Source: Clostridia bacterium (GTDB taxonomy: Bacteria; Bacillota; Clostridia; Christensenellales; UBA1242). From it: DNA of 49,254 nt. Made by a program: the position numbers and the translations under genes. The notes beneath the pieces are model-generated. The model searched no databases, was not told the DNA's origin, and saw only the letters and a list, made by a program, of their open reading frames with translations. Of this stretch, positions 36,139 through 47,700 are shown piece after piece (the stretch's first letter is position 1; each line of letters begins with the position of its first letter). Where the stretch lies: assembly GCA_017452165.1 (NCBI GenBank), contig JAFTMY010000037.1:1-49254 (forward strand). The letters are read 5' to 3'.

Positions 36139-36861
36139 ATGGCAATAATGGCAATAAGGTCAATAATTATATATTTTTGTGTTATTATCGTGATTAGGCT
36201 TATGGGAAAAAGGCAAATTGGTGAAATGCAACCGTTTGAGTTTGTAATAACTTTGATTATTGCTGACCTTGCGTGTATTCCAATGGCAGAACTTTCAGTT
36301 CCACTTGTTCACGGAATTGTTCCCATAATAACACTTTTAATTTTTCATTTTTTGATATGTGTGATAGCACGAAAATCTTTGTTTGCTAGATATTTAATCT
36401 CTGGTAGACCTGCAATAGTAATTAGTCCAAAGGGCATAAATTATAACGAATTAAAATCACTTAATATGACACTTGATGATTTAATGGAACTTATTCGTGG
36501 TTGTGATGTTTTTAAAATTGAAGAAATTGCTTATGCTATTTTAGAAACAAACGGCAAACTTTGTATCTTAAAAAAGGCAGAAACTGAGCCTGTTACAAGA
36601 GATGATTTAAACATAAATGTAACTGAAAATTCTTTACCTATAAATCTTGTTATGGACGGACAATTAATGGACGATAATATGAAAATTGCTGGTGTAAATA
36701 GAGAATTTATTGACATTTACTTAGAAAAGTCAGAGATAAAAAAGATAAAAGAAGTGCTTTTAATGACTCTTGATAAAAGTGGTCTTGTTTTTATTCAAGG
36801 AAAATTTGGAGACAAATATTATACTTTTCAATCTGATTTTCAAGGTGGTGAAAAGTGGTAA
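36139..36861 (+). CDS. DUF421 (YetF-like) membrane protein
   Basis: 240 residues. Three N-terminal spans (about 3-20, 35-55, 58-78) are followed by a cytoplasmic domain. The hallmark is VIRLMGKRQIGEMQPFEFVI near residues 19-38, the signature of the YetF/DUF421 family. GRPAIVISPKGINYNELKSL and MTLDDLMELIRGCDV are further conserved pieces. The family includes spore and membrane-stress proteins of Bacilli/Clostridia, and its molecular role is not established. No clear ribosome-binding site precedes either candidate ATG (36139 or 36148). A -35/-10-like pair (TTGGCA 36080, TATGTA 36102) lies upstream. The next gene overlaps its end by 7 bp, the usual DUF421-DUF4363 arrangement. Confidence 0.9.
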   Translation: MAIMAIRSIIIYFCVIIVIRLMGKRQIGEMQPFEFVITLIIADLACIPMAELSVPLVHGIVPIITLLIFHFLICVIARKSLFARYLISGRPAIVISPKGINYNELKSLNMTLDDLMELIRGCDVFKIEEIAYAILETNGKLCILKKAETEPVTRDDLNINVTENSLPINLVMDGQLMDDNMKIAGVNREFIDIYLEKSEIKKIKEVLLMTLDKSGLVFIQGKFGDKYYTFQSDFQGGEKW

Positions 36862-37250
36862 AGAAATGGGTAGTAATGGTTGCTTTGACTATAATTTTAG
36901 TTGTGGGGTGTGTTTATGAATCAAAATATATTCACTCGTCATTTTCAGGTCTTATTAATTCACTTGAAACACTTCAAATCGAAATTACAGAAAATAAAGA
37001 AAAGATTGATACAGAAGAACTTATAACTAAATCTTATAATCTTCATGATAAATGGCATAAAAGTATTAGAGGAATTAAGTGTATGATTTGGCATACTGGA
37101 GTAAAAGATATTGAAGTAGGTTTTGCTAGAATTGCCGCTTATGTTGAAGAAAATGAGTATGCTGACGCTTATGCAGAGATTGCTTCGCTAATTGATTATA
37201 TAGCACATTATTTAGATGATTTTAAAATATCAATAGAAAATGTTTTATAG
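36855..37250 (+). CDS. DUF4363 family protein
   Basis: 131 residues from a GTG at 36855 with GGTGG upstream, overlapping the preceding gene by 7 bp, which implies translational coupling. A short N-terminal span (VVMVALTIILVVGCVYESKY, about 6-25) anchors a four-helix-like extracytoplasmic domain (LETLQIEITENKEKIDTEEL, then helices to the end). DUF4363 proteins regularly follow DUF421 genes in Firmicutes, consistent with a two-component membrane module. Function is unknown. Confidence 0.85.
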   Translation: MVKKWVVMVALTIILVVGCVYESKYIHSSFSGLINSLETLQIEITENKEKIDTEELITKSYNLHDKWHKSIRGIKCMIWHTGVKDIEVGFARIAAYVEENEYADAYAEIASLIDYIAHYLDDFKISIENVL

Positions 37251-37275
37251 AATATAAAATTCTAAAATATAATCA

Positions 37276-37317
37276 GTGAAAAAAAAGAACCCTATTATAA
37301 ATAGAGTTCTTTTTTAT
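37276..37317. terminator. Terminator between convergent DUF4363 and the minus-strand operon
   Basis: AAAAAAGAACCCTATT and AATAGAGTTCTTTTTT form a long stem with one mismatch and T-runs on both strands. Confidence 0.82.
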
Positions 37318-37322
37318 GTTTT

Positions 37323-38405
37323 TTATAATCCAAATTCATTACCACTAAATGATTTGTTTTGTTTTTTATCATTAAAAGATAAAGAGTTAAATACCTCGTT
37401 GAGATGTTGTTTATCCCAACTAATTAAAAAGTTAATAAGTGTATCTTTTGGGCAATTATTTAATTCAGCAAGTTTAAGAAGCATTGATAATTCTTCTTTA
37501 GTTGTTGTTGAATAAGGGGAGTCGATAACTGAAATAAATGTATTAAAAACTTCGCCTTTACTTACAAAATTAGATGAAATAAACTCATAGATTTGATTTT
37601 TTAGATTATCATCACAACCTAAAAGAACTAATGAGCCAATTCTACAATTAAATCTATTTTCATATGCAAATCTTTCATTAGACATTGGACTACAGTTCTT
37701 TGTGTCATTGATAAATTCTTGTTTTATTTTATCAAAAGCATCATAAATAAAATTAGGATTTTGACTTAAAAATGAATTAATTTGTGTAGTTGCACGGACA
37801 TTATCTAAATTTTCTCTATCCCATCTTAGTTGAACTTGGTTAATACATCTATCAATTAATCTCTTAGTGCTGTTTTGAGATGGTTGTGTTTTTGTGATAT
37901 TATTTAAAGAATTAAACAATTCCATTGCACATTCACTACCAACATCTCGTGCTTGCTTTTCTTTTTGTGATGTGTAGTAAAATAAAAAAGGGCTTATTCC
38001 TAAAATTTCTGGTGGCATAAATCTTTCATCACCATAACATCTTTCAAATGGAAACTTTGCAGGTTTTGAAGTTCCAATTCTTTTTTTATCATTAGTTTTA
38101 TCTTGATGAATGTGTGTAAGTTCATGATAAATTGTTGAAACAGTTTTAAATAAGGTATTTTTGTCCATTTTTCTTAGGTTAAGTGTTACAGTGTTGTCCA
38201 TAGAAGAAGCAAAACCTAAGTTATTCTTTTCATCATTAACAAATTTTAGTTTACAATCAGGGCTATTTAATTGTTTTTTTGCTATTTCAAAAAGTTCAAT
38301 AGCAAAATTTTTAAAGGTCTCATTTTCCATATGAGGCTGTGTATTTAAAATATCAAAACATTTTTGATAATCATTTAATGTTGCTTTATTCCAAATTTTT
38401 TCCAT
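37323..38405 (-). CDS. Putative zincin-like protein (HExxH)
   Basis: 360 residues with no signal peptide, so probably cytoplasmic. A helix TIYHELTHIHQ carries HELTH (His94, Glu95, His98), the zinc-binding and catalytic motif of gluzincin/zincin families. About 50 residues downstream, SQKEKQARDVGSECAMELF offers Glu149 as a plausible third ligand in an E-x-x-A pattern. Residues 60-83 (LKFVNDEKNNLGFASSMDNT, then VTLNLRK) resemble the edge strand that often precedes the catalytic helix. The C-terminal half is helical and unassigned. I do not recognise the family. An inactive relative is possible. The ATG lies 57 bp downstream of the flippase stop, so the flippase is not its co-transcribed partner in the expected order. 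Confidence 0.72.
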   Translation of the reverse strand: MEKIWNKATLNDYQKCFDILNTQPHMENETFKNFAIELFEIAKKQLNSPDCKLKFVNDEKNNLGFASSMDNTVTLNLRKMDKNTLFKTVSTIYHELTHIHQDKTNDKKRIGTSKPAKFPFERCYGDERFMPPEILGISPFLFYYTSQKEKQARDVGSECAMELFNSLNNITKTQPSQNSTKRLIDRCINQVQLRWDRENLDNVRATTQINSFLSQNPNFIYDAFDKIKQEFINDTKNCSPMSNERFAYENRFNCRIGSLVLLGCDDNLKNQIYEFISSNFVSKGEVFNTFISVIDSPYSTTTKEELSMLLKLAELNNCPKDTLINFLISWDKQHLNEVFNSLSFNDKKQNKSFSGNEFGL

Positions 38406-38462
38406 AATTAATTCTCACTTTACAATATAATAACACATTGTAGCAGATGTGTCAATATTGGT

Positions 38463-39968
38463 TTAAGTAGAGGATTTGTTTAAAATTAAAACTTTAAAAT
38501 TAGCGATATTAAAAACATATACAAGGGCGAACATTGAAATCATAATAATAGAACTTGAAACTAATAAAGATAAGATAATATTAGATATAAGATTTTTTAT
38601 TAAGAAACCCAAAATAGCACAGAAAATTGAAACACATAACATAATAAAAATAGTTTTTATAAAGTCATAGTCCACAATTTTTCTTTTTCTAAGCATTATA
38701 ATATTTAAAATTGATGACATAGCAGACATTAAGAAATAGCCGATAGTGATAGAGTATGTTCCAATATATTTTGGTAAAAAAACAACAGATAAAATCAGTA
38801 TTGAAGCAGAAATAAGATAATTTTTAAGAGACTTTAATTCTAAACCGAGAGCGTTTAAAATTGAGGTTGTTATTTGAGAAAGACCTAGTGGTAACATGAT
38901 TAGTGCTGTTGTTGTTAGATAAATACCTGCTTTTTCATTTTTAAAAATGATTTGACAGATTGGTTTTCCAAGCGAAACAAAAACAGGCAACAAGATTGTT
39001 GAAAAAAGTATAGTAATTTTAATAATATAATTAATTTTTGATTTTAGGTTATCAAGATTTTTAAGTTTTCCATTGTCTATATTGTTAGACTGTTCGCTAA
39101 TTGATGGAATAGTTGTAACCGCGAGTGAGCCTATTAGTGTAGAAGGTATCATAATAAGAGGGAATGTCATACCCATAATTATTCCGTATTCAGATAAAGC
39201 CTCTGTTGAAGAATAACCATAGTCCATTAATTTTATTGGAATTATTACAGCAATTATTGATGAAAAAGCAGATGAGATAGTTTTTATTGTTGTAACTAGT
39301 GAACTATCTTTTAAAAGAGACTTAAATTCTAGTTTTGGACTTGAAATATTACCACCACACTTGATATAAATTATAATTACTATAATTGACGAGATAATAC
39401 ATGCTAAACTAAGAGAAAGGGCAGTTTTGTTTGTAAGAGATAGAGAACTAAGGGTTGTTTCAAATAAAATTATTAAAATAATTATTCTTAAAACTTGCTC
39501 AATAAATTCAGTAAAACTTATTGCAAAAAATCGTTTTTGTCCCCATAAAGCGCCTCTTAAAACCTCATAGATTGCACTAAATATTAGCGCAGGTAAAAGA
39601 ATCATAATCATTTCAGATGATTCTTTTGATGTAAAAAGTTTATTAAACAAATTAGGAAAGAGAAGTATTGCAAATGATACAATAAAGCATATAATTCCTG
39701 TTATTATAAGACCTGATGATACGGTTGAACCAATGGCTTTTTTATCTTTTTTGCCATAGTAAAAAGCAATATTTCTTGAAGAAACAACGGGAATACCACT
39801 AGATACAAGAGTCATAAGAACACCAAAAACACTCATCGCAACTTGATAACTTCCGAGAAGTTCAGTTGACATTTTTCTTGATAAATATATCTTTAAGAAA
39901 AAACCAAGTGCTCTTGTTGCTACTGAAAAAAAGGTTACACAAAATAATGCTTTAATTAAATTCTTCAT
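38463..39968 (-). CDS. MOP-superfamily flippase, SpoVB/MurJ-like
   Basis: 501 residues from the ATG at 39968 (MKNLIKALFCVTFFSVATRA). The frame is open to an ATG at 40013, but those 15 residues are hydrophobic and have no ribosome-binding site. There are about 14 membrane spans. The N-terminus RALGFFLKIYLSRKMSTELL GSYQVAMSVFG and IPVVSSRNIAFYYGKKDKKA are typical of the SpoVB/polysaccharide transport branch. These proteins flip undecaprenyl-linked cell-wall or polysaccharide precursors. Whether this one acts on lipid II, a capsule unit or a sporulation-specific precursor cannot be told. Neither start has a clear Shine-Dalgarno. Confidence 0.88.
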   Translation of the reverse strand: MKNLIKALFCVTFFSVATRALGFFLKIYLSRKMSTELLGSYQVAMSVFGVLMTLVSSGIPVVSSRNIAFYYGKKDKKAIGSTVSSGLIITGIICFIVSFAILLFPNLFNKLFTSKESSEMIMILLPALIFSAIYEVLRGALWGQKRFFAISFTEFIEQVLRIIILIILFETTLSSLSLTNKTALSLSLACIISSIIVIIIYIKCGGNISSPKLEFKSLLKDSSLVTTIKTISSAFSSIIAVIIPIKLMDYGYSSTEALSEYGIIMGMTFPLIMIPSTLIGSLAVTTIPSISEQSNNIDNGKLKNLDNLKSKINYIIKITILFSTILLPVFVSLGKPICQIIFKNEKAGIYLTTTALIMLPLGLSQITTSILNALGLELKSLKNYLISASILILSVVFLPKYIGTYSITIGYFLMSAMSSILNIIMLRKRKIVDYDFIKTIFIMLCVSIFCAILGFLIKNLISNIILSLLVSSSIIMISMFALVYVFNIANFKVLILNKSST

Positions 39969-40069
39969 AGTAAATATTATTATGTCTTTATAAAAAATAT
40001 TATAAAAAATCAAATTCTTTAAATAAAATTGATTATTTTTATTAAAAATGAATTATTTTGCTATTTAGA

Positions 40070-40098
40070 TTGAAATTTTTTATTAAATGTATTATAAT
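40070..40098 (+). promoter_or_regulatory. Promoter of the GNAT-like operon
   Basis: TTGAAA at 40070-40075, a 17-bp spacer and TATAAT at 40093-40098. CAGGAG precedes the ATG at 40123. Confidence 0.88.
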
Positions 40099-40122
40099 TA
40101 ACAAGATTATCAGGAGTTACTA

Positions 40123-41244
40123 ATGTTAGTTATAAGGCAAATAAATAGTAAAAAGGATTTTAAGAAATTCGTTAAATTTCCTACCGAATTATATAAGGAT
40201 AATCTTAATTATATTCCACCTATGGAAATGGACGAATTTAAAATGACAACTAAAAAAAATGCGCACTATAACGAGTGTGAGCAAGCATATTTTTTAGCAG
40301 AAGAAGATGGAAAGGTTGTTGGTAGAATTGCATGTGTTATTCTTTATCCATTTAATAAGAAAAATAATTCAAAATATGCTAGATTTACTAGATTTGATGT
40401 TATTGAAAATGAAGAAATTGCACATAAAATTTTAAAAACTGCTGAAGATTGGGCTAAAGAAAAAGGAATGGAGTATATTCATGGCCCACTTGGTTATGAT
40501 GACTTAGAGAGAGAAGGACTTATGACCTTTGGATATGAAAATAAAGGTTCTTTTTTATCTAGTTATAATTTCCCTTATTATCAAAATTATATTGAAAATT
40601 ATGGTTATACTCCTGATGCAAAATGGGTTGAGTGGAGATTTAAACTTCCAGTCAAAATGAATGATAGGGTTGCTAGAATTGCAGATGTTGTTGAAAAAAG
40701 ATATGGTTTTCATGAAAAAAAATTCAAAAATATCAATGAAATTATAAAAAAGCATGGTGATGATTTCTTTGATTTGATAGATGAATCGTTTGAAGATCTT
40801 TATGGAACAATCCCTTTTACTCCTGAGTTAAGAAAGCAAGTTATTGATACTTTTAAACTAATCTTAGACCCAAAATATATTTGTTTGGTATTTAACAAAG
40901 ATGAAAAATTAATAGGTTTTGGTCTTTCTTGGCCATCACTTGCTGATGCAATGCAAAAAACAAAAGGCAGAGCGCTTCCGTTTGGCTTTATAAAGTGGCT
41001 TAAAGCAATTAAAAATCCAAATGCTGTAGAACTTGGTATTCAAGCAGTTAAAAAAGAATATAGAAAATATGGTGTTACAGGTTTTATTATCAACAAACTT
41101 TTAAATCGTTTAAATGCTATTCCTAGTTTAACTTATGCTGACACTGGTCTTCAACTTGAAACTAATGAAGGTGCTATAAAATCACTTGAAATGTTTGAAA
41201 GAGAACTTATTCGTAAAAAAACTTGTTACATAAAAAAATTATAA
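40123..41244 (+). CDS. GNAT-fold acyltransferase-like protein
   Basis: 373 residues, longer than single-domain GNATs, so likely a tandem fold. It opens with FVKFPTELYKDNLNYIPPME, typical of a GNAT-related family common in Clostridia and Bacteroidetes. It then has the strand/loop EDGKVVGRIACVILYPFNKK, ARFTRFDVIENEEIA and a helix to KEKGMEYIHGPLGYDDLERE. Residues about 260-373 hold a second acetyltransferase-like half (KLIGFGLSWPSL, VELGIQAVKKEYRKYGVTGF with a basic helix, ADTGLQLETNEGAIKSLEMF). Substrate and activity are unknown. A small membrane protein follows 14 bp later. Confidence 0.78.
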   Translation: MLVIRQINSKKDFKKFVKFPTELYKDNLNYIPPMEMDEFKMTTKKNAHYNECEQAYFLAEEDGKVVGRIACVILYPFNKKNNSKYARFTRFDVIENEEIAHKILKTAEDWAKEKGMEYIHGPLGYDDLEREGLMTFGYENKGSFLSSYNFPYYQNYIENYGYTPDAKWVEWRFKLPVKMNDRVARIADVVEKRYGFHEKKFKNINEIIKKHGDDFFDLIDESFEDLYGTIPFTPELRKQVIDTFKLILDPKYICLVFNKDEKLIGFGLSWPSLADAMQKTKGRALPFGFIKWLKAIKNPNAVELGIQAVKKEYRKYGVTGFIINKLLNRLNAIPSLTYADTGLQLETNEGAIKSLEMFERELIRKKTCYIKKL

Positions 41245-41258
41245 ATTAAATTAAAGAT

Positions 41259-41603
41259 TTGATTTATTGGTTTACTGATGAAAAAGAACTTAAAAAACAT
41301 AACAAAATGGTAGCAAAACAGGAAAAGAAAAAGGAAAAAAGACCTATGAATCCAATCTTTATTGGTTTAATTATTTGTGGTGCTGGATTACTACTTGCAA
41401 TTATAAGCGTATTTATTTTTCCATCTTATAGAGTTCCACTTTTAGAATTATTTAAAGAGTATCCACTTTCATCTTGGTCTAATTTATCACACTATTCAAA
41501 ATATACTTCACTTTTAGGATATTCATTAATACCGGGACTAGTTTTTCTTGGATTTAGATTTTTAGGTTGGTTACTTGAAATTATTATTATGAAATGTTTT
41601 TAG
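41259..41603 (+). CDS. Small two-span membrane protein
   Basis: 114 residues from a TTG at 41259. A later ATG in frame at 41307 (MVAKQEKKKEKRPMN) is an equally possible start, because neither has a strong ribosome-binding site. A Lys/Glu-rich N-terminus precedes spans PIFIGLIICGAGLLLAIISV (about 32-51) and LIPGLVFLGFRFLGWLLEII (about 88-107). No family is recognised. Probably co-transcribed with the GNAT-like gene and ended by the hairpin at 41634. Confidence 0.65.
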   Translation: MIYWFTDEKELKKHNKMVAKQEKKKEKRPMNPIFIGLIICGAGLLLAIISVFIFPSYRVPLLELFKEYPLSSWSNLSHYSKYTSLLGYSLIPGLVFLGFRFLGWLLEIIIMKCF

Positions 41604-41633
41604 TAATAATATAAAAAAATTTATTCAATAATA

Positions 41634-41663
41634 AAAACCACGAGTTTATCTCGTGGTTTTATA
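41634..41663 (+). terminator. Terminator of the GNAT-like operon
   Basis: AAAACCACGAG (41634-41644) and CTCGTGGTTTT (41650-41660) form a perfect 11-bp stem with a 5-nt loop. The 3' arm supplies the T-run. Confidence 0.92.
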
Positions 41664-41667
41664 AATA

Positions 41668-41702
41668 AAAAAGATAAAACAATTAAGTTTTATCTTTTTT
41701 TA
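41668..41702 (-). terminator. Terminator of the giant surface-protein gene
   Basis: A second hairpin, AAAAAGATAAAAC with GTTTTATCTTTTT, lies 8 bp past the minus-strand stop. T-runs exist on both strands. It sits beside the plus-strand terminator. Confidence 0.8.
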
Positions 41703-41709
41703 TTGTTTA

Positions 41710-44700
41710 TTATAAGAAACCTTCATCTCCGTTTGAATTCTTTGTTTCAGCAGTTTCAGCAGATGCTTCTTCTGTTTCTTCAGTTGGAGTTTCATTAGAA
41801 TCAGTAATTGATTCTTCATTAGAAGATTCATCATTAGTTTCTACTGTTGTTTCTTCTACTGTAGCAGGAGTTTCTTCGTTTGTTTCTTCTACTGTAGCAG
41901 GAGTTTCTTCAGTTGTTGTATCTAATGAAACATTTTTATTTGCTTCATATTTTGCTTTTTTCTTATCTTCTTTTTCTTTTACTTTTGTATCAACTTTGTT
42001 TGGATTAACAACGATGATATCTCCTTCAACTTTATGTTTAGAAGATTTAATAGGGTGTTTCTTAATGAAGATTGCAACAAGTGCAATGATAAGAACAATA
42101 CCTAAGAGGAGAGAAGAGAAGATATAGAAGAATGTTGCCCAAATTGATGAATCCTCATCTTCTTCTTCAGTTGTTTCATCTTTCTTAACTTCTTCTGTGC
42201 CATAGAATCTCTTAGCGATAGAAGATGAATCATTTTCTTTGTATAATTCTTCATTTGCTTCACAATACTCATTAAATAATGTTTCGTTAGCAAGTTTTTC
42301 AAGAGAAATACCAGCAATGATTGCATATCCAGAGCAAGGTGATTTTTCAGAACCGAGTGAGAATTTCACTTTAAATTCTGAGTAAGAACTTGTGTTTGTT
42401 TTAAGCCAAAGTTCATAGCATACGAAACCATTTTCATCAGCGTTCTTAGATTTTGTTGTATCAATGTTATTCCAGTTTACTGTAACTGCATCAACAGAGA
42501 TATTTAAACCACTTTCGCCATTCTTAGCAACAATTTCACTTGTTTTAACATAAATCTTAAGAACATAGAATGAAGATTTTGCTACAGAATCAAGTAATCT
42601 TGGAGATACTACAGTGTAATCTGTTGTATATCCATTTGAAAGAATAAGAACATTTTGTGAATAATTGTTGTTTAATTCAGAACCAGGAATTACTTGATTA
42701 TTTAATTCAATATCGTTATTGAAATTATATGTGTAATTATTTTTGTTTACTGTTGTAGTTGTTGTGTCAGTATCATTAAATGTAATTTTAACTGTTGAAC
42801 CATTTTTAGTAATTGTATAGTTACCAAGTTCATTGTTATCAGCCTTTTTATTCTTATTTAAGTCAAAACCTGCAACTTCAACAGTGAACATTGAATCACT
42901 ATAAAGTTTAAATGTTGTTGTTTCGCCTTCTTTAACTTCTTTAATATAGAAAATATTATCAGCATCAGTTTCAGATGTATAAGTATTTTCTTTTTCTGAT
43001 TTTAAGAATAATACATCTTTAATTTCAGCAGTGTAGTGTGTAGATGTTGTTTTTGAGTAGTAGTTAGCAACAACAGTTCCAGTAGCACCAACTGTGTATC
43101 CAGATGTGTTAACGCTTGTATTTGTATAGTTAGAACTATTAAATACACCATTTTCTTCTTTATTTGAGTGAATAGAGAAGTTATAGTCACCTAAATTAAT
43201 AAATTGATAGTTAGAAAGTGAAGGGTAGTTATAAATAGAATCGGTTGATGTTTCAACATTTTCGCTAGCATCAACAATAGCGTCTCTTGCTTCATCAATT
43301 GATTTGTAAGTAGATGTTGCATTTGTAACTTTTTGGAAGAAACAAGTTCCAACTGCATCTTCAACACCAATTTCAATATAAACATTAGTAGAAGCAGAAC
43401 CACCCATAATATAGAATGTAAATTTATTCCAACCTTCTTGTAAATCATCGCTAGAAACTTTGAAGTTAGTTAAGATATTAGCATCAGAAACTGAACTAGA
43501 GTATAAGTTAGCAATCATATTACCTTTAAAGTTATAACCAGCGTAGAATTCAAATGACATTTCATAAAGAGTTCCTGATGAAAGACTAGTAGATGATGAA
43601 TAAATTGCATAGTTGTTTGTTACATTATATTCTTTACCGTCTTCACCATGAATAGATGCTTTTGCTTTATCTGGAGCATAGATAGCGAAGAGATTGCTAT
43701 CAAAACCATTTGTAGGAACTTTTGATACTTCAATATCTTTTTCGCTTTCTGCTTTATTATATTTTGTGTAGAAGTTGTCATTGTTTGAATTGTTCCAATA
43801 ATCTTGAGATGTAGGAACAACACCTGCAATAACATTTTGAGATGCTGTTTTTGATTTTGTCCAACTTTCAACGTCAAATGGTTTTGTATAATCAACGTCA
43901 ACATAATCAGTTGTAAGTGTCATTAAGTTAAAGTAACCATTTGTGATACCTTTGTTAAATACAGATTTAGAAGGTGAGAGAGCAAGACAAGTTGTAAGAT
44001 TTTCAGAATCTGAATTTGCTTTATCATAAGTTGTGCTATTTACTTTTTCAATTGTGATATTGTCAAAATAAACAGTTGAATCAGCGTCAGCAAGTAAAAC
44101 TACATTAACATCTTGGTTGTGATAAGCATTTCCTTCAATATAGAAAGAAACAGGGATCCAACTATATTCATTAGTTGGTTTTGTTGTGTAATCAGCAAGA
44201 TAAGCACTTACTTTAGAGTTACTAGCAGAAACTAAAGAACCTTGGTTTGTTGTTCCTGCAGTGTATAAGATTGATTCTAATTTAATAGTTGCAGTAGATT
44301 CTTTCTTTGGAGAATAAATCCATACTGTAACTTTATAATATTCATTTTGTTTTACAGTAAATGTGTTAGAAGCAATACCAAGAGATTTTAATCTATCTTT
44401 GTTTTCAATTTTGATAACTTGGTTATTAGAGATAAATGTGCTGTCGATAGTAGGAACATCATTTTTATTATCTTCTTCTTTCTTGTCTTCTTCCTTATTA
44501 TCTTCTTCTTTTTTATCTTCCTCTTTGTCTTCTTCTTTCTTGTCTTCTTCTTTAATAGTTTTATCAATAGTTGATTCTTCAACTACAGAGATTGAAACTT
44601 TTTTATCTGTGTATGCTTGTTGATAAGCCTTTAAGATATCATTGTTTCCTTGACCAGAATGTTCTCTACTAATATAGTAGTGCCAATCAGAGTGAGAAGT

Positions 44701-47700
44701 GAAACCGTCTTGACCATCAACAAATGTAAGATTTGAAAGTCTATTATTAAGTGTAGCACTTGAATCTAAATTAAAGTTTTCGTTCCAATCAGAAATAATT
44801 GAACTGTTTGTAATACGATTATTTAATTTTTCATTTTCACCAATTGCAATAAGATTTTTATTTTCTTCACCTGTAGCAATTGTTTCAGCTGCTAAAAATA
44901 CAGGATTTTTATATTCATCTACATTTTCAAATAGGTGAGTTTTTGTAATAACCTTAATAGGTAATACTGTTGCAGTTGAATCGTTTACACCTTGGTAAAC
45001 ATAAATAACTTTGCTGTTATCTTTTTCTTCAAATGATGGAAGAACTTTATTATCTGAATCAATATTATGTTTATAATAATAGTCATATTCTTCGTCTAAA
45101 AGCATATCTTCAGCAACTTGAAGATCATCAAGTTTAACATATCTTTCAGCGATTTCATCAATATTTGCTTGAGTAACGATAGGGAAGTCTTTAGTAACTG
45201 TATTATATTCTTTAATTTCTTGTTGAACAGGTTTGTTATCAATAGTTTGATTATTATAGTCAGTTTCACCAATTAAAGTGATTTTAATGTTATCAAACAT
45301 TACAGTTCCTGAAACTTCAGTTTGATTTGTTGAGCCAGCAATGCTATCTTCAGTTCCTAAATACATATACATATATATTTTAGAAGGAGTAATAGCATCA
45401 GTAGCAATGAATGCATTGTATTGAACCCATTTTCCGTCAGTAGAAATGTTTTCAATAGAAACATCTGAAATTACTTTATCATTATCTTTAATATAGAATG
45501 ATGCAGTAACTTTATTATTTTCATCTACTACTGTATTGTTGTTTTCATCAACATAATTGCTATTTGTATAAGCGTAGAATGAAATGTTATAGTAACTATT
45601 TGCTTTAAGTTCTACTGAAGATGATGTTTTGAAATAATAATATGAATTTTCTTCATAGTAAGTTGGTGTAGGTTCTCCAGAAACTAACTTTTTGTAGTAA
45701 AGTTCAAGACCTGGAACATAATTTTCATCTTTACTTCCATCTTTTTTATATGGTTCAATCAATTCATAAGCATTTTTATCATAATTTACATCTGTAGAGT
45801 AGAATGATTCATAAAGTAAACTTTCATCTTTAGAATATACATAAATTTTCTTGTCAGATTGAGCAGTATTTGTATATTTGTAGTAAAGTTTTGTATAAGT
45901 TTTGCTATAGTTGTCATCATTTTCGTTGATGAGAACATAGAATTCTGAGTTTTGTTTTAATTCATCTGTTGTAATTGTTGTATAGTAGAGTGATTTATAT
46001 GAAGCCTTATCTGTTGAAGTAAGTGAGTCATCTACAATATATACAGCATTTCTTCCAGTGATTTGGTTTTGAACGAATAAGTTGCTATTTGAAATATAAG
46101 CATCTTTATTTTCAAAATTTGTGCTTAATTTGTAATAAAGTTTAAAGTTTTTGTTATAGTTTGAATCAATTGTTTCAAGTTCTACATATTTAAAATATGT
46201 TTCCTTGTAATCTTTAGAAGTAAATACTTTATAGTTAAGATTTTTATAAACTTGGTTATCCTTAGCATTGTCTGTATCGTCAATGATATAGATTTGTTTT
46301 ACTTCTTCAGTTGTGTGTTTGTAGTAAACATCATATGAATTTGATTCACCATTAATTTCTTTTGAAACTGTTGAAGGAACTTTTGAATATAAATTTCTAA
46401 TAATATCAAGAGATTGCTTAGAAATTGCTGTATAAGAAGTTTCTCCAACTTTTACATCTACTGTATAAACATAAATAACTTTTTCGTTATTAAGAGTTTC
46501 AAATTCGTTTAAGTTTGGATTACCATTTTCACCGATTGTGTGTTTGTAGTAGAATTTGTAGTTAGAATTTAATGTTTTGTCAGTAACTTCGTCATAATGA
46601 GAAGTTTGTTTTTCAATAACATCTTTAGAAACAGTAGGGTATTTAACTCCATCAATTTCTAAATTGTCAACTAAAACATAAACATTTTTGTTACCTTCAG
46701 AATCCTTTTCATATTTTTTTGAAGCAACTGTTGTTTTTTCAAATTCTACATTAGGAGTAGATTCTGTTACATAACCAGAATAGTTTGTAGTTGTTGTTTT
46801 AAAATATGTTCTATTTTTCCTGTAGTAAAGAGAGTATCCTTTAATATATGGAGAATCAGTTGATTCAATCAATTGATAATCTTTCATAGTAATAGGATAT
46901 TGTTTTGTTTGATCATCATTTGCATCTTCACCAAGTTTAAGTTCTTCAACTGGTAAAGAGAAGTTTGGATTATTTGCTTTAAAATCTTCAAGAGATGTTT
47001 GTGATGGATCAATATATACAACTTTTTTAGATGAAGTATATGAAGATGAAGATATCTTGAAGAAAAGTTTGCTTCTATTTTCACTATCTTTAAATAAATT
47101 TACAATTCTATTAAAGTCGTTTGTAGAGATTGTGCTAAATAATTTACTAAAGTAAACATTAGCATAGTTTACAGAACCTGCCAAGTATGGAACTTGAACA
47201 TAAGTATAGTTACTTGTATCTTTATAACCATCTTTATTTGTTTCAAGTCTATCTTCTGTTCCTTTATTAAGTTCAGTATTTGAAATAACATGAACATAGT
47301 AGAGAGAATCATAAGTTGCTTGTTCTGAAATTGATGGATTATCATTAACAACATAAAGTTCATAAACTGAGTTTGTCATATCATAAGGAACTTTTTCATA
47401 AGCATAGTATGTTTGTTTTTCTTCAAAATAACCAAATTCTCCATGTTGAATTGGTCTATAATAAAGGGCATTTGATTCAAGTTCAGAAATTGCATAAGAT
47501 GTATCAACTTTATAGCCTTTATCTTTGAAACTTCTATAACTTTCATTATTGCTAAGTTCTGTTTCATTACCAAAGTAATAAACTCTTGGCATTGAGAATG
47601 TTATACCATTATTTGTATAAGTTTCTTTTTTGTAATTAAAGTCGGTTCTTTTATTTTCAAGTAAATCATCTTTGTCAAAATAGTAACCTTGAACAACTGG

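Noticed and set aside
39969-40013. Extra 15 N-terminal residues on the flippase
   Set aside because: No ribosome-binding site, and the family normally begins near the second methionine. It is kept only as an alternative start.
44363-44623. Plus-strand open frame rich in Ser/Leu (SSFLSSSL repeats)
   Set aside because: It is the complement of the EEDKK-coding repeat in the giant surface-protein gene and has no start signal.
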